In this document: positions 1-7,319 of the stretch, in pieces
Layout: the number at the start of each line of letters is the position of its first letter
Position numbering within the stretch: the stretch's first letter is position 1
NCBI GenBank assembly: GCA_964524145.1
Contig: CAZGCA010000068.1
Coordinates: 1-33,056, forward strand
Direction of reading: 5' to 3'
DNA from: CAZGCA01 sp964524145
GTDB taxonomy: Bacteria; Hydrogenedentota; CAZGCA01
DNA: 33,056 nucleotides
Made by a program: the position numbers and the translations under genes
The notes under the pieces: model-generated
Database searches by the model: none
What the model was told of the DNA's origin: nothing
What the model saw: the letters and a program-made list of their open reading frames with translations, nothing else

Positions 1-48
1 AGCGTCGAGTTTCTGCGGGCGCTGACCGCACCTCCGGACGACCGATGA
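1..48 (+). CDS. possible 3' end of a plus-strand gene entering from the left
   Basis: Frame 1 is open from the first base and ends at a TGA at 46-48, giving a 15-residue tail that reads ...EFLRALTAPPDDR. The FLRALT string resembles the C-terminal tail of di-haem cytochrome c peroxidase/MauG-type proteins (commonly '..FLRALT..'), but 15 residues cannot establish a family. If real, this would be the only plus-strand gene and would converge on the URO-D gene at 480-1592. It could equally be chance. Confidence 0.25.
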   Translation, partial: SVEFLRALTAPPDDR

Positions 49-479
49 AGGATTCAGGTCATTGCTCACCGTCGGCACTGACCACAATCCATCGCTGAGA
101 ACGCCTGGGTTTCAGTCAGAATCTGACCACACCGTCGACCTGGAATCACCCAGCTTCTTCCTGATAATCCATACAGCAACGCTTTGCAGCAAGAAACCAG
201 TACAGCACATCTGCAAATACGGTTCTTGTGTCGTGTGTTGCAGGCTCGATGCGTGTCCTGCATGACTTGTCAGAGATGACGGGGAGAGGATAGGGCAGCC
301 TCCAAAGACATAGAGATAAGCAATTGATATCACAGCACTTATTGATGATGGTCCCCCGCACTGGACGATGTCTGGCTTCTTATGATGCCGCCGAGAACAG
401 GTTTTGTCCTCCGTGCAGGAATCCATGTTGCTAAACGAGCAGCATCGGCCGGGGCCTTCAAGACGTCCGTTCGACGGTT
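49..479. other. intergenic stretch, nothing firm
   Basis: No convincing gene. Open frames on both strands here have no family resemblance and no ribosome binding site. Just downstream of the URO-D stop, at 430-475, there are box-like ends (GCTAAAC at 430-436, GTTCGAC at 469-475) around a short GGCC/GGCC stem. They echo the attC-like sites further right, but the arms do not pair beyond the central four bases, so I do not call a site. Confidence 0.5.
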
Positions 480-1592
480 TTATTGTGCGATTTCAATTGG
501 CGACAGCTCTTCCCACACGTCAATCATACGATGGTAGTTTTCAATCATTCTGGGGGTCATCGCTGAAATCGGCCCGGCGGTTGTCTGGAGCACCATTCTA
601 GCCTTGCCCCCGTCGAACGCCCTGCGAGTTGCTTCTTCGACATAATCTGCGTCGGCATTCTCGAGTATCCGTGCTTCGATGTTTCCACCGATCGTGATGC
701 GACCGTTGGCGAGCGATTTGGCCTCGGCAAACGTGATGTCACCGTCGGGTGGCGGTTCCGCGGGTTCGAAGAAGTCGCCACCACGCTGTATCACCAACTC
801 GAGCGTTGAACGGACATTGCCGTGGCAGTGGATGTGGCTCACGACACCCCCTGCATGAATCCTCTCGATCACCTTCTGCTCGAACTGCTGAACGAGTTCT
901 TCATAAAGCCTGGGCGATCCCATGGGTGGTGTGAGCCACTCGCACCCACCCATCCATACATACTCGACCGCATTCCCGGCAAGAAGCACGTCGAGAACGC
1001 TCAGAATCCGGTCAAGGCACTGCTGCGTCAGTTCCTTGATGAGACCGAACTTGGTAACACTCAGTTCCAGAAAGTATTCGTAAGGCATCATCCCCGCGAC
1101 GCACACAAAGGGAGATGATGTGCCCGTATGTATGATCCCGCGTCTCGAAAACGAGTCCGGCAGAGAGGATAGATCCGGAGGCGAGAGGCCGGACGGTAGT
1201 TCCCAGGGCACAGAACGGATCTTCTCGATGTCCTCAAGAGACTCGACAGGATATTTCAGCGTCCACGTCGTATCACTGGTCCTGTTGCGCACGGTGACAG
1301 CAGTAAGTGGTCCGTTCGGTGTGTCGATCTCTGTTGTGGTGATGGTGTCTCCATTTCGTTCTTCCCGGTCGGTCTCCCTCATGCACTGTGGCGGAGTGAC
1401 CAGGTAACGGTTCACGAACGAGGGGTACGACTGGAAGAAGTGCAGGTGCTCAGTGACACGATCCAGTATCTCCCTCGTGCCGGGATCATCGACCTGCTTT
1501 GCCGATACATGGTGAAAGCCCTCGAGGATCAGAGGGACGCGATCAACTGCGCTTCCACGCAACGCAGCAAGGAGTCGTTCTCGTGGATTCAT
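480..1592 (-). CDS. uroporphyrinogen-decarboxylase-fold (URO-D family) protein
   Basis: A 370-residue protein that opens with the family signature NPRERLLAALRGSAVDRVPL at residues 2-21. It has a HIHCHGN motif in the second half, where URO-D-fold methyltransferases (MtaA/MtbA type) carry the His-x-Cys zinc ligands, and the usual TIGGNIEARIL segment near the end. In this family such proteins are either haem-pathway decarboxylases or cobalamin/zinc methyltransferases. The divergence from HemE and the His-x-Cys motif favour a methyltransferase-like role, substrate unknown. An upstream GTG at 1610 is in frame but lies inside the attC-like element (1607-1663), so the ATG at 1592 is preferred. It is the last gene of the proposed cassette array and is unrelated to its neighbours in function. 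The family call is firm; the activity is not. Confidence 0.85.
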   Translation of the reverse strand: MNPRERLLAALRGSAVDRVPLILEGFHHVSAKQVDDPGTREILDRVTEHLHFFQSYPSFVNRYLVTPPQCMRETDREERNGDTITTTEIDTPNGPLTAVTVRNRTSDTTWTLKYPVESLEDIEKIRSVPWELPSGLSPPDLSSLPDSFSRRGIIHTGTSSPFVCVAGMMPYEYFLELSVTKFGLIKELTQQCLDRILSVLDVLLAGNAVEYVWMGGCEWLTPPMGSPRLYEELVQQFEQKVIERIHAGGVVSHIHCHGNVRSTLELVIQRGGDFFEPAEPPPDGDITFAEAKSLANGRITIGGNIEARILENADADYVEEATRRAFDGGKARMVLQTTAGPISAMTPRMIENYHRMIDVWEELSPIEIAQ

Positions 1593-1606
1593 ATTCTTTG
1601 TCTTTC

Positions 1607-1663
1607 GCACAACGTGGCCTTCACCGGCGGCGTTTAGCCGTCCGGCCCAAGGCTTGGTTCGGC
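1607..1663 (-). other. attC: attC-like integron recombination site (sulfatase/URO-D junction)
   Basis: Read on the minus strand, the element runs from GCCGAAC (1663-1657; consensus RYYYAAC, one mismatch) to GTTGTGC (1613-1607; consensus GTTRRRY, one mismatch). Between them are arms GCCTT/AAGGC, CCGG/CCGG and CGGC/GCCG around a 5-base loop. One unpaired A sits in the 5' arm only, the position expected of the extrahelical base in attC. It lies between the sulfatase stop and the URO-D start. The structure is seen directly; the attC function is inferred. Confidence 0.65.
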
Positions 1664-1730
1664 TCCGTCTTTTCGTTCTAATCTCCGCCGGAATGACTTC
1701 ATCATGGCACTAGAGAAAAGCACGTGCTAT

Positions 1731-3149
1731 CTATTGTATTGAGGGCATTGACTGATACCAATCGGTGACCTTTTGTGTCAGTCCTTCAACCACGCCAAGA
1801 TCAGCTTCTGCAAGGTTCTTGGATTCGCCGGGGTCAGCGATCATGTCGTACAGCAGCGGTCTGCTGCGATCGTAGTCACAGAGCAGCTTCCACCGACCAT
1901 GCCGTACTGCGAGGTCGGGCAGGTTTCTGAAGCCGTAGAAACTCTTGCGATCCGGGGGACGGCTGAAGAAGATGGGCGCCTGCCGCGACTCTTTGGACTT
2001 ACCAAGTATGGTGTTGAGCAAATCCTCACCGTCGTACGAAACGCCAGCTGGCGGGTTGGCGTTGGCCAGTCTGAGCAGGGACGGTACCAGGTCAATCGCG
2101 GCAAATACCGACGTCTTGTTTCGCGTCCCAACGGCCTCCCTGTTAATCAGACCGGGCCCCCACGTGATCAATGGCGACCGTATACCGCCTTCAAAGAGAT
2201 TAGTCTTACACCCCTTCAGAGGTCCTGCCTGTCCAGCTCCAGGCTCGTGTCCGTTGTCGGAGCAGATCAGGATCAGGGTATTGTCGCGTAGTTCGGGACG
2301 GTTACGCACGTAGTCGAAGAGGGGTCCAAATTGCCGGTCCATTTCTTCCAGCACGGCACGATACAATTCGCGTTTGTTCTTTCCCCATTTCTCAACCGGT
2401 GGAAAGAAGGGACTGTGCACATCATCGGGCCACAGGTTGATGTAGAAAGGCTTTTTTTCGGTCTCTGCCTTCTTGATAAACGTCAGGGCCGCATCGACAA
2501 AGCCGCCGGTAATTGTCGAGCGCTGCATCCACGTGACAGGCCCGCCAAGGACTGCCGCATCGTCCCAGATCCTACCGGGCTCTTTCCAACCCGGTTCCGC
2601 GGTTAGCGGGAGAAGTTTGGGACCCAACCCTTCAAAGTTGGTCAAAGACTCGTCGAACCCGTAATCCGTGATCGCCGGGGCATCTGTAACATCACGCTGG
2701 CCGCCCATGTGCCATTTTCCAAAGTGGCCGGTGGCGTAACCGGCCTCTTTCAGAGTACGGGCAAGCATTGGCGCTGCCGGATCGAGCCAGTTCGCAATAC
2801 CACGTCTGCTGTTCTGAAGCCGATGAGCCAGGTACGATGTGATCTGCCAGCGCTGTGGATACTGCCCCGTCGATATTGCAACTCGCGATGGCGAACAAAT
2901 TGGCGAGTTCACGTAGAACTGTTCAAACGCGATCCCTTCGTCCGCCATCCGGTCGATATTTGGCGTTTGGGCGTCTCTGTTGCCAAAACACGATAGGTCC
3001 GCCCAGCCCATGTCGTCGATAAACAGCAGGATGATGTTGGGTCTGGTTGCCGTCTCGTTGGAAAGGCCTATGGATGGCCAGGCCGAGAGCGCCGCCGCCG
3101 TGGCTGCAGTCATCAAGAAGTTGCGTCGCGCTATTCTCTTTTCCGCCAT
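1731..3149 (-). CDS. Tat-exported type I sulfatase (alkaline phosphatase superfamily)
   Basis: A 472-residue sulfatase that would hydrolyse sulfate esters, probably of polysaccharides, in the periplasm or at the cell surface. The N-terminus has a twin-arginine signal (RRNFLM at about residues 8-13, then an Ala-rich stretch). The metal-binding start NIILLFIDDMGWADL follows (Asp45/Asp46). The catalytic C-S-P-S-R motif is complete, with Cys85 the expected formylglycine site, so the enzyme needs a maturase not found here. GHFGKWHMGG, the late SDNGHEPG motif and KGCKTNLFEGGIRSP are all typical of the family. A longer in-frame start at 3236 exists, but ATG 3149 has an AGGAGA site upstream and leaves the intergenic attC-like element outside the gene. 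The specific sulfated substrate cannot be told. Confidence 0.93.
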   Translation of the reverse strand: MAEKRIARRNFLMTAATAAALSAWPSIGLSNETATRPNIILLFIDDMGWADLSCFGNRDAQTPNIDRMADEGIAFEQFYVNSPICSPSRVAISTGQYPQRWQITSYLAHRLQNSRRGIANWLDPAAPMLARTLKEAGYATGHFGKWHMGGQRDVTDAPAITDYGFDESLTNFEGLGPKLLPLTAEPGWKEPGRIWDDAAVLGGPVTWMQRSTITGGFVDAALTFIKKAETEKKPFYINLWPDDVHSPFFPPVEKWGKNKRELYRAVLEEMDRQFGPLFDYVRNRPELRDNTLILICSDNGHEPGAGQAGPLKGCKTNLFEGGIRSPLITWGPGLINREAVGTRNKTSVFAAIDLVPSLLRLANANPPAGVSYDGEDLLNTILGKSKESRQAPIFFSRPPDRKSFYGFRNLPDLAVRHGRWKLLCDYDRSRPLLYDMIADPGESKNLAEADLGVVEGLTQKVTDWYQSMPSIQ

Positions 3150-3161
3150 GCTCTCTCCTAT

Positions 3162-3245
3162 GCTGAACAACCGCGTTTCCTTGCCTTGCGGAGCCGCAGG
3201 CGAAGCAACGTCACGTGCAATCAGAGGCTGGCGCATGGGTTACAG
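3162..3245 (-). other. weak attC-like hairpin (lipoprotein/sulfatase junction)
   Basis: Read on the minus strand, a possible end box CTGTAAC lies at 3245-3239 and GTTCAGC (one mismatch to GTTRRRY) at 3168-3162. A strong hairpin GCCTGCGG / CCGCAAGGC with a single unpaired A and a flanking CTT/AAG lies between them. The two arms are of unequal length and the first box fits poorly, so this is less certain than the other sites. Its position, between a stop and the next start, matches theirs. Confidence 0.35.
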
Positions 3246-3264
3246 GTTTCGCTTGTCGTCCAAG

Positions 3265-4251
3265 TCACTCCGGAGGAGGCTCTGGAAAATCCGTTCGCCA
3301 CTTCGTGAGCAGGTCATTCTTGCTGCCCTTGAACCAGTAGATCTTTCCGCGGATTGAACGCTTGGAGTGGGCTGGAACGTTGCCAACGTTAACGATCGCA
3401 TGAAGACAGTCCGCGGGATGATGATTGGTGACATGTGACGTGCCTTCCCAATAGATGCCGCAGATCCATTTCCCCTCCACATCCGTGCGTGTGATGAGAC
3501 CGCAGTAAACAGGGTCTTGTGCAACGGCCTTGTACGGTCCGATGACATCCGGAAGCTTCATTTGAAAACGCGCGTTGTCGATCTTCATTCCAAGAGGTGT
3601 TCGGGCGCCAACACCTTCTCTGATTGCAGGCAGCGCTTCCCATTCGTCGTTGCGAAGGACCCAGGACAGACTTGTTCTCGATCCCACATCCTTCTGAGAC
3701 TCCCAGAGATCATATTCACTGAACGCAGGCGTCTCGGCGATTCTCCGACGCCAATCCGCGTTGCTGCTGCCGCCCAGTCTGAAACACTGTTGAACACCGT
3801 AGTAAAGAGGAAGTCCCCTCTCCCCGGTTTCGATCACCCAGAGCAAATCAATTCCGTCGTCAGTTGGTGCCATGTGGAATGTCCAATACTGTTTTTCCCA
3901 CCCCTCCTCTTTTCTAATCGGGTGTCTGTAGACTACCACTCCTTGTCGATTGGAGAATTTGTCCGCAGCGTCTTCGGATTTCTTCTTACTGACACCGGCT
4001 TCCTCGGCTGTCTGAGGAATCGCGCCATACACCAGCGGAGAGTGTTCGAAGAAGCGATACCCAATCTTGTTACCTGGATGCCGGCTGTTTGTAAACGATG
4101 CGAACCCTTTCCTTGTCAAATCAATTCTGATCGGTGTGGTTAGGTTTTCTTCTCTCACTTGATTCTCTTCCTTATGACCTGAACCAACGCAGGTTGCCGT
4201 CAAAGCCAGTAGTGTAACTGTCGTCACTACATTGGTCACGCAGTTCTTCAT
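3265..4251 (-). CDS. predicted lipoprotein of unknown function
   Basis: A 328-residue protein that I do not recognise. It starts MKNCVTNVVTTVTLLALTATC, a signal peptide with a plausible lipobox ending at Cys21, so it is probably a lipid-anchored periplasmic or outer-membrane protein. The rest is rich in Trp, Tyr and Arg and has many short beta-strand-like stretches (for example WTFHMAPTDDGIDLLWVIETG and GLITRTDVEGKWICGIYWEG), which suggests an all-beta fold. A longer in-frame start at 4293 would translate the attC-like element (MSFERWAYAW...). ATG 4251 has a GGGAGG site about nine bases upstream and is preferred. It precedes the sulfatase gene but the two are separated by a hairpin element, so no joint role is implied. 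Confidence 0.7.
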   Translation of the reverse strand: MKNCVTNVVTTVTLLALTATCVGSGHKEENQVREENLTTPIRIDLTRKGFASFTNSRHPGNKIGYRFFEHSPLVYGAIPQTAEEAGVSKKKSEDAADKFSNRQGVVVYRHPIRKEEGWEKQYWTFHMAPTDDGIDLLWVIETGERGLPLYYGVQQCFRLGGSSNADWRRRIAETPAFSEYDLWESQKDVGSRTSLSWVLRNDEWEALPAIREGVGARTPLGMKIDNARFQMKLPDVIGPYKAVAQDPVYCGLITRTDVEGKWICGIYWEGTSHVTNHHPADCLHAIVNVGNVPAHSKRSIRGKIYWFKGSKNDLLTKWRTDFPEPPPE

Positions 4252-4273
4252 TCGTACAGCCTCCCATGCGTAT

Positions 4274-4333
4274 GCCCAACGCTCGAAGCTCACCTGCGGG
4301 CATCAGCCCGTCGGGTGCAGCGAGTGGCTAGGG
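4274..4333 (-). other. attC: attC-like integron recombination site (methyltransferase/lipoprotein junction)
   Basis: On the minus strand it ends with GTTGGGC (4280-4274), a perfect GTTRRRY core, and begins near CCCTAGC (4333-4327), a two-mismatch RYYYAAC. The arms pair in blocks: CTC/GAG, GCT/AGC, CACC/GGTG and CGGGC/GCCCG around a TGAT loop. A single unpaired G sits between the GCT and CACC blocks of the 5' arm. Block structure, end box and polarity all match attC. The next start codon follows 22 bases later. Confidence 0.7.
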
Positions 4334-4365
4334 GTTCCCTTGGAATAGTGCACATATGTTCCCGT

Positions 4366-5268
4366 TCATTCCACGCCCGTGACCTCGGCGACGGCAACCC
4401 GTTCGCCCTCAAATATGTCCATCGCGCGCCCAATCGGGTCCAGGTAGCGCGTCCGGTAGTCCCGGGCACCTACATCCTCAACGAGTTTGAGCCCGCGCGC
4501 GGCCAGATACTGAGAAAGCTCAGCCGGATCGATGCCGAAGCCCCAGGGTTCTCCTTGACGTTCAAGCTCTGAGATCAGCTTCTGGGCGCCTTCCATCCGG
4601 ACAGAACCGTCGATAAGTCCACGATGTATGTAGGTGAACACGATCCTGCTTCCTAGCGCACCAGCGTGCGAAACGTATCGAAAGGTGGAGTCGACAGCTT
4701 CGGCTGCAATGTACTGCGTTACGCCCTCCCAGATGAAGAAGGTTTTAGCTCCTGTCCGGAAACCTGCCGCCGCGATCACTTCACCAAGCTCTTGCCGCTC
4801 GAAATCTATCGGCACAAAGGTCACGTGCGACGCAAGCTCATTGTGCATGCGCTCGATCCGTTCCCTCTTCAAGTCCTGAGTGGCGGGATGATCAACCTCG
4901 AAAACGCGGATTCGACTTGTCCCTGGGATGCGATACGCACGGCTGTCAAACCCGGCTCCGAGGATCACGACCTGCTCAAACCCTCTAGCCACAGTGTCCC
5001 GGAACGTATCATCAATGAATCGTGTCCTGCAAAGCAGGTTCCCCATGATCCCCGGGACCTGTCGCTCTCGCATCGCAAGCAAGGCCGCTCCAAGAACCGG
5101 AACTTGCAGGAGGCGCACAATGGCCCGATACTTGACCGGCAAGAATCCCATAGCGAAACAATCCTCGAATAGCCGATCCTTCTCAGCGCGATACGACTCA
5201 ATGGCCCTGCCGACTGCCGTGCCACATGCCGTTCGGCTCACGGTCCCTGGTAGCATTATCTTCTCCAT
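4366..5268 (-). CDS. class I SAM-dependent methyltransferase, TIGR00027 / leucine-carboxyl-methyltransferase-like
   Basis: A 300-residue methyltransferase. Motif I is VILGAGFDSRAYR at residues 101-113 and motif II is FEVDHPATQ at 123-131 (the acidic residue binds the SAM ribose). The family-specific FFIWEGVTQYI follows near residue 176, where 'EG' is characteristic of the LCM/TIGR00027 group. Upstream of motif I is RTRFIDD (81-87), also typical. Members use SAM to methylate mostly unidentified small molecules or protein carboxylates; the substrate here is unknown. The length is normal for the family. It sits between two attC-like elements and is not obviously linked in function to the neighbouring ATC-hydrolase-like gene. 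Confidence 0.9.
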   Translation of the reverse strand: MEKIMLPGTVSRTACGTAVGRAIESYRAEKDRLFEDCFAMGFLPVKYRAIVRLLQVPVLGAALLAMRERQVPGIMGNLLCRTRFIDDTFRDTVARGFEQVVILGAGFDSRAYRIPGTSRIRVFEVDHPATQDLKRERIERMHNELASHVTFVPIDFERQELGEVIAAAGFRTGAKTFFIWEGVTQYIAAEAVDSTFRYVSHAGALGSRIVFTYIHRGLIDGSVRMEGAQKLISELERQGEPWGFGIDPAELSQYLAARGLKLVEDVGARDYRTRYLDPIGRAMDIFEGERVAVAEVTGVE

Positions 5269-5293
5269 TCTTCCCTGCGCTACCGCGCACAGC

Positions 5294-5345
5294 GTTTACC
5301 GGTCAAAGCTCAGCGGCGTAAGTCCGCTGGAGCGCTTTGTTCGGC
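5294..5345 (-). other. attC: attC-like integron recombination site (ATC-hydrolase-like/methyltransferase junction)
   Basis: On the minus strand it runs from GCCGAAC (5345-5339), one mismatch to RYYYAAC, to GGTAAAC (5300-5294), one mismatch to GTTRRRY. The arms pair as AAA/TTT, GCTC/GAGC and AGCGG/CCGCT around a 7-base loop. An unpaired GC and an unpaired C both fall in the 5' arm, as in attC. The element overlaps the last codons and stop of the upstream gene, which is common in cassettes. It ends 25 bases before the methyltransferase start. Confidence 0.65.
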
Positions 5346-6077
5346 CTCCTTCTTGCCTATTCTCTCAATCACCTCCTGCACTTCGGGCGTCTTCGAGGAA
5401 ATCTGCGTTGCCGCCCCTTTCTTGAACCGGAAGTCGCAATGAGGACAGCCGTCGGCAAGCGTCTGCGTACGGATGAGGCCCCATCCCATGGCGTCGCCCA
5501 ACGCGATGTCTGACATGCAGACGTACGGTGCGAACTCGTCTCCCCCGTGTTTCTTCACAAAGTCGTAGTTGCCGCATTGAAGGTAATTAACGCCAAAATC
5601 GAATTCGGTTCCCTCGCCAATGAGGTATTCAATCTCAAAGTCTCCGAAACGAGCCCTTTCCTGTTGCCGGGCTCGCCTCGCCACAATCTTCCTCACAAGG
5701 CGAGAGAACATGAAACGTCTCAACAGCCAACGCTTCCATTTGGGAATCTCCGCCAGTCTAAGGCGAAGTGCCTCGTGGCACAGTTCCCATGCCTCTCCAG
5801 GTGGCTTGCCATGGTTCTTTATCGCCTTGTAGGCCGCGAGTTCCTGGGCGGTGATGAGAAGAAACCTATTGAGCAGTCGTGCGCGCGGCCCTTTAATGTA
5901 GGGTATCTCCGGGATGAGTTTCTCGTATTCCTGGCGGACCTCTCTCTGCAGCGTCCCGGCAAATTCCTCGCCGTAGCGTGCGACAAGCGAGGCTTGCATC
6001 AACGCAGAGTTGCCGTCGAACTCCTCCAGGAGCTTCTCCTTGCGTGCGGTGTAGTAGCCCACTATTTGACCTGGCAT
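5310..6077 (-). CDS. L-2-amino-thiazoline-4-carboxylic acid hydrolase-like protein (PF14196 type)
   Basis: A 255-residue cytosolic protein with the C-terminal block of the ATC-hydrolase family: NYLQCGN at 164-170, EFAPYVCMSDIALGDAMGWG at 181-200, then RTQTLADG and CPHCDFRF (211-218). ATC hydrolase proper opens the thiazoline ring on the way to L-cysteine, but most members of this family are uncharacterised, so only the family is claimed. The N-terminal half is helical with a basic stretch at about 115-142 (KWKRWLLRRFMF...VARRARQQERAR). ATG 6077 has an AGGAGG site five to six bases upstream. The last codons form part of an attC-like element. A transposase remnant lies immediately upstream and overlaps the start in another frame. 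Confidence 0.8.
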   Translation of the reverse strand: MPGQIVGYYTARKEKLLEEFDGNSALMQASLVARYGEEFAGTLQREVRQEYEKLIPEIPYIKGPRARLLNRFLLITAQELAAYKAIKNHGKPPGEAWELCHEALRLRLAEIPKWKRWLLRRFMFSRLVRKIVARRARQQERARFGDFEIEYLIGEGTEFDFGVNYLQCGNYDFVKKHGGDEFAPYVCMSDIALGDAMGWGLIRTQTLADGCPHCDFRFKKGAATQISSKTPEVQEVIERIGKKEAEQSAPADLRR

Positions 6078-6226
6078 TTCATCCTCCTGGGACTTTTTGC
6101 GTCCTTCACGAGGGGTAGTGAACTCTCAAGCTTCTTTCGTGCTTCGAGTATATCCTCCCTTATGCCAGAGTATACATCACTGGGCGTGACGTTGCGAAGT
6201 GCTCCAAATTCCCCGCGCGGCGCTTC
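6062..6226 (-). pseudogene. C-terminal remnant of an IS3-type transposase
   Basis: A minus-strand frame without its own start, bounded upstream by a stop at 6227-6229, reads ...EFGALRNVTPSDVYSGIRED and continues ILEARKKLESSLPLVKD to a stop at 6062. The string NVTPxDVYxG followed by a helix of the ILEAR type is characteristic of the extreme C-terminus of IS3-family (IS2/IS3/IS911 group) OrfB transposases. Nothing of the DDE catalytic core remains, and I see no inverted terminal repeats. It marks an old insertion at the upstream edge of the attC-like array. Confidence 0.55.
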
Positions 6227-6264
6227 TCACAAGCTGCAAAAGGAATCCATCGTTCTTGGGATGG

Positions 6265-6290
6265 CCACCTCGGCCTCTCATGGCCCGTGG
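6265..6290 (-). terminator. hairpin after the SPFH operon, possible terminator
   Basis: Ten bases past the stop of the last SPFH gene, two paired blocks (CCAC/GTGG and GGCC/GGCC around a 6-base loop) form a GC-rich hairpin on the minus strand. No run of T follows, so it would be a weak or factor-assisted terminator at best. Confidence 0.3.
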
Positions 6291-6299
6291 TGCTCTCGT

Positions 6300-7319
6300 C
6301 TATTCTCGCTCGGTACTGCTTGGAGCAAACAGTTTCAGATCCGCAATGTCTTGGCCATGGTCGGACCCGAGTACGACTTTTTGAACTGCCGACAGGATTT
6401 CAGTAACTGCATCCAGATAGAGTCTGTGGGCAGTCGTCTCCTTGTCCTTCGTGTACTCCTTCGCCAGCATAACGAACCTTTGCGATTCGCCTTGGGCGTG
6501 GGCTATCTTCCTTGTCCTGTATGCCTCGGCCTCACTGAGTATTCGCGACGCCTCGGCCTTCCCTTGGGGAATCAACTCATTCCGATAGGCTTGAGCGTCG
6601 TGGGCCATAGTCCGGCGCTCCTCACGAGCATTGATCACGTCTTTAAACGCCTTCGCCACGCTGGTGGGCGGTCGCGCATTCTTTATCTCGGTTGAGAAAA
6701 CAGACACTCCCGTTTCCAGCGGAGCAAGCTGCCTCTGCACATCCTTGAGTATCTCTTGCTGAAGAATGATCCTCCCGGCGGTCAGGGCGGAATCCACGTC
6801 CGAGCAACTGAGCGCGTTCAAGATCGCTGATCGGATGCATCGAACCACGACGTCTTCTGGCTGCTTGAACCCGATCAAATAGCTCTTGGGGCGATCAATA
6901 CGATACTGAGCGATCACCTTTACGTGTATGATGTTCTTATCGCCGGTAATGCAGTAAGGGACAACGAAGGAACCCAAGTCAATGGCGTTCAGCGGGCCGT
7001 AGCTGCGCTCCAGTTCTGCCACCTGTGCCGGGTCGGCTCCGAATCCCGTTTGAAAACGGTGAATCTCTCTTGTAGAGATCCTCACGACTTTGTCCACGGG
7101 CCATGGTAGCCGGTAGTGAAGGCCGGGACCGATGCGGTCATCCAGAATGCGGCCGAACCTCTTGAGGACGCCCGTCTCGTTCACACGAACCACGTAGATT
7201 CCGCTCAAGGGATAGGCAATCGCGGCCAGTACAAGACACGACAACACCAAGCGGCGGCCTATCAGCTTCAGTACGAGAAGCTCCGAGGCAAACTCGGACT
7301 TCCAATGTGGCAGTCTCAC
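6300..7319 (-). CDS. SPFH/band-7 protein, HflK-like (third gene of the operon)
   Basis: A 339-residue membrane-anchored SPFH protein. One transmembrane segment (about residues 22-46: RRLVLSCLVLAAIAYPLSGI) is followed by the band-7 start YVVRVNETGVLKRFGRI and GPGLHYRLPWPVDKVV, the hallmark of HflK/HflC. The C-terminal third is a long coiled coil (AREERRTMAHDAQAYRNELI ... SEAEAYRTRKIAHAQGES). HflK and HflC form a large membrane cage that restrains the FtsH protease. The start is GTG and overlaps the HflC stop (GTGA), so translation is coupled. Because the first gene of the operon is also HflK-like, this is a second HflK copy; whether it joins the same cage is unknown. The C-terminus is shorter than in E. 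coli HflK and lacks a Pro-rich N-terminus. Confidence 0.88.
   Translation of the reverse strand: MRLPHWKSEFASELLVLKLIGRRLVLSCLVLAAIAYPLSGIYVVRVNETGVLKRFGRILDDRIGPGLHYRLPWPVDKVVRISTREIHRFQTGFGADPAQVAELERSYGPLNAIDLGSFVVPYCITGDKNIIHVKVIAQYRIDRPKSYLIGFKQPEDVVVRCIRSAILNALSCSDVDSALTAGRIILQQEILKDVQRQLAPLETGVSVFSTEIKNARPPTSVAKAFKDVINAREERRTMAHDAQAYRNELIPQGKAEASRILSEAEAYRTRKIAHAQGESQRFVMLAKEYTKDKETTAHRLYLDAVTEILSAVQKVVLGSDHGQDIADLKLFAPSSTERE

Noticed and set aside
351..377. CCCCGCACTGGAC(G/A)ATGT shared with 10433-10450
   Set aside because: 17 of 18 bases match, but one such pair is expected by chance in a window this size and the flanks do not align.
430..475. Possible fifth attC-like site after the URO-D gene
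   Set aside because: The end boxes are near consensus but the arms pair only through a central GGCC/GGCC, so it fails the structural test the other sites pass.
1700..1725. AGCACGTGCT palindrome after the sulfatase stop as a terminator
   Set aside because: It has no loop and only a short, interrupted T-run, so it is not a convincing terminator.
4252..4293. Extended N-terminus MSFERWAYAW... of the lipoprotein gene
   Set aside because: It is the translation of the attC-like element; the shorter start has a GGGAGG site and a proper signal peptide.
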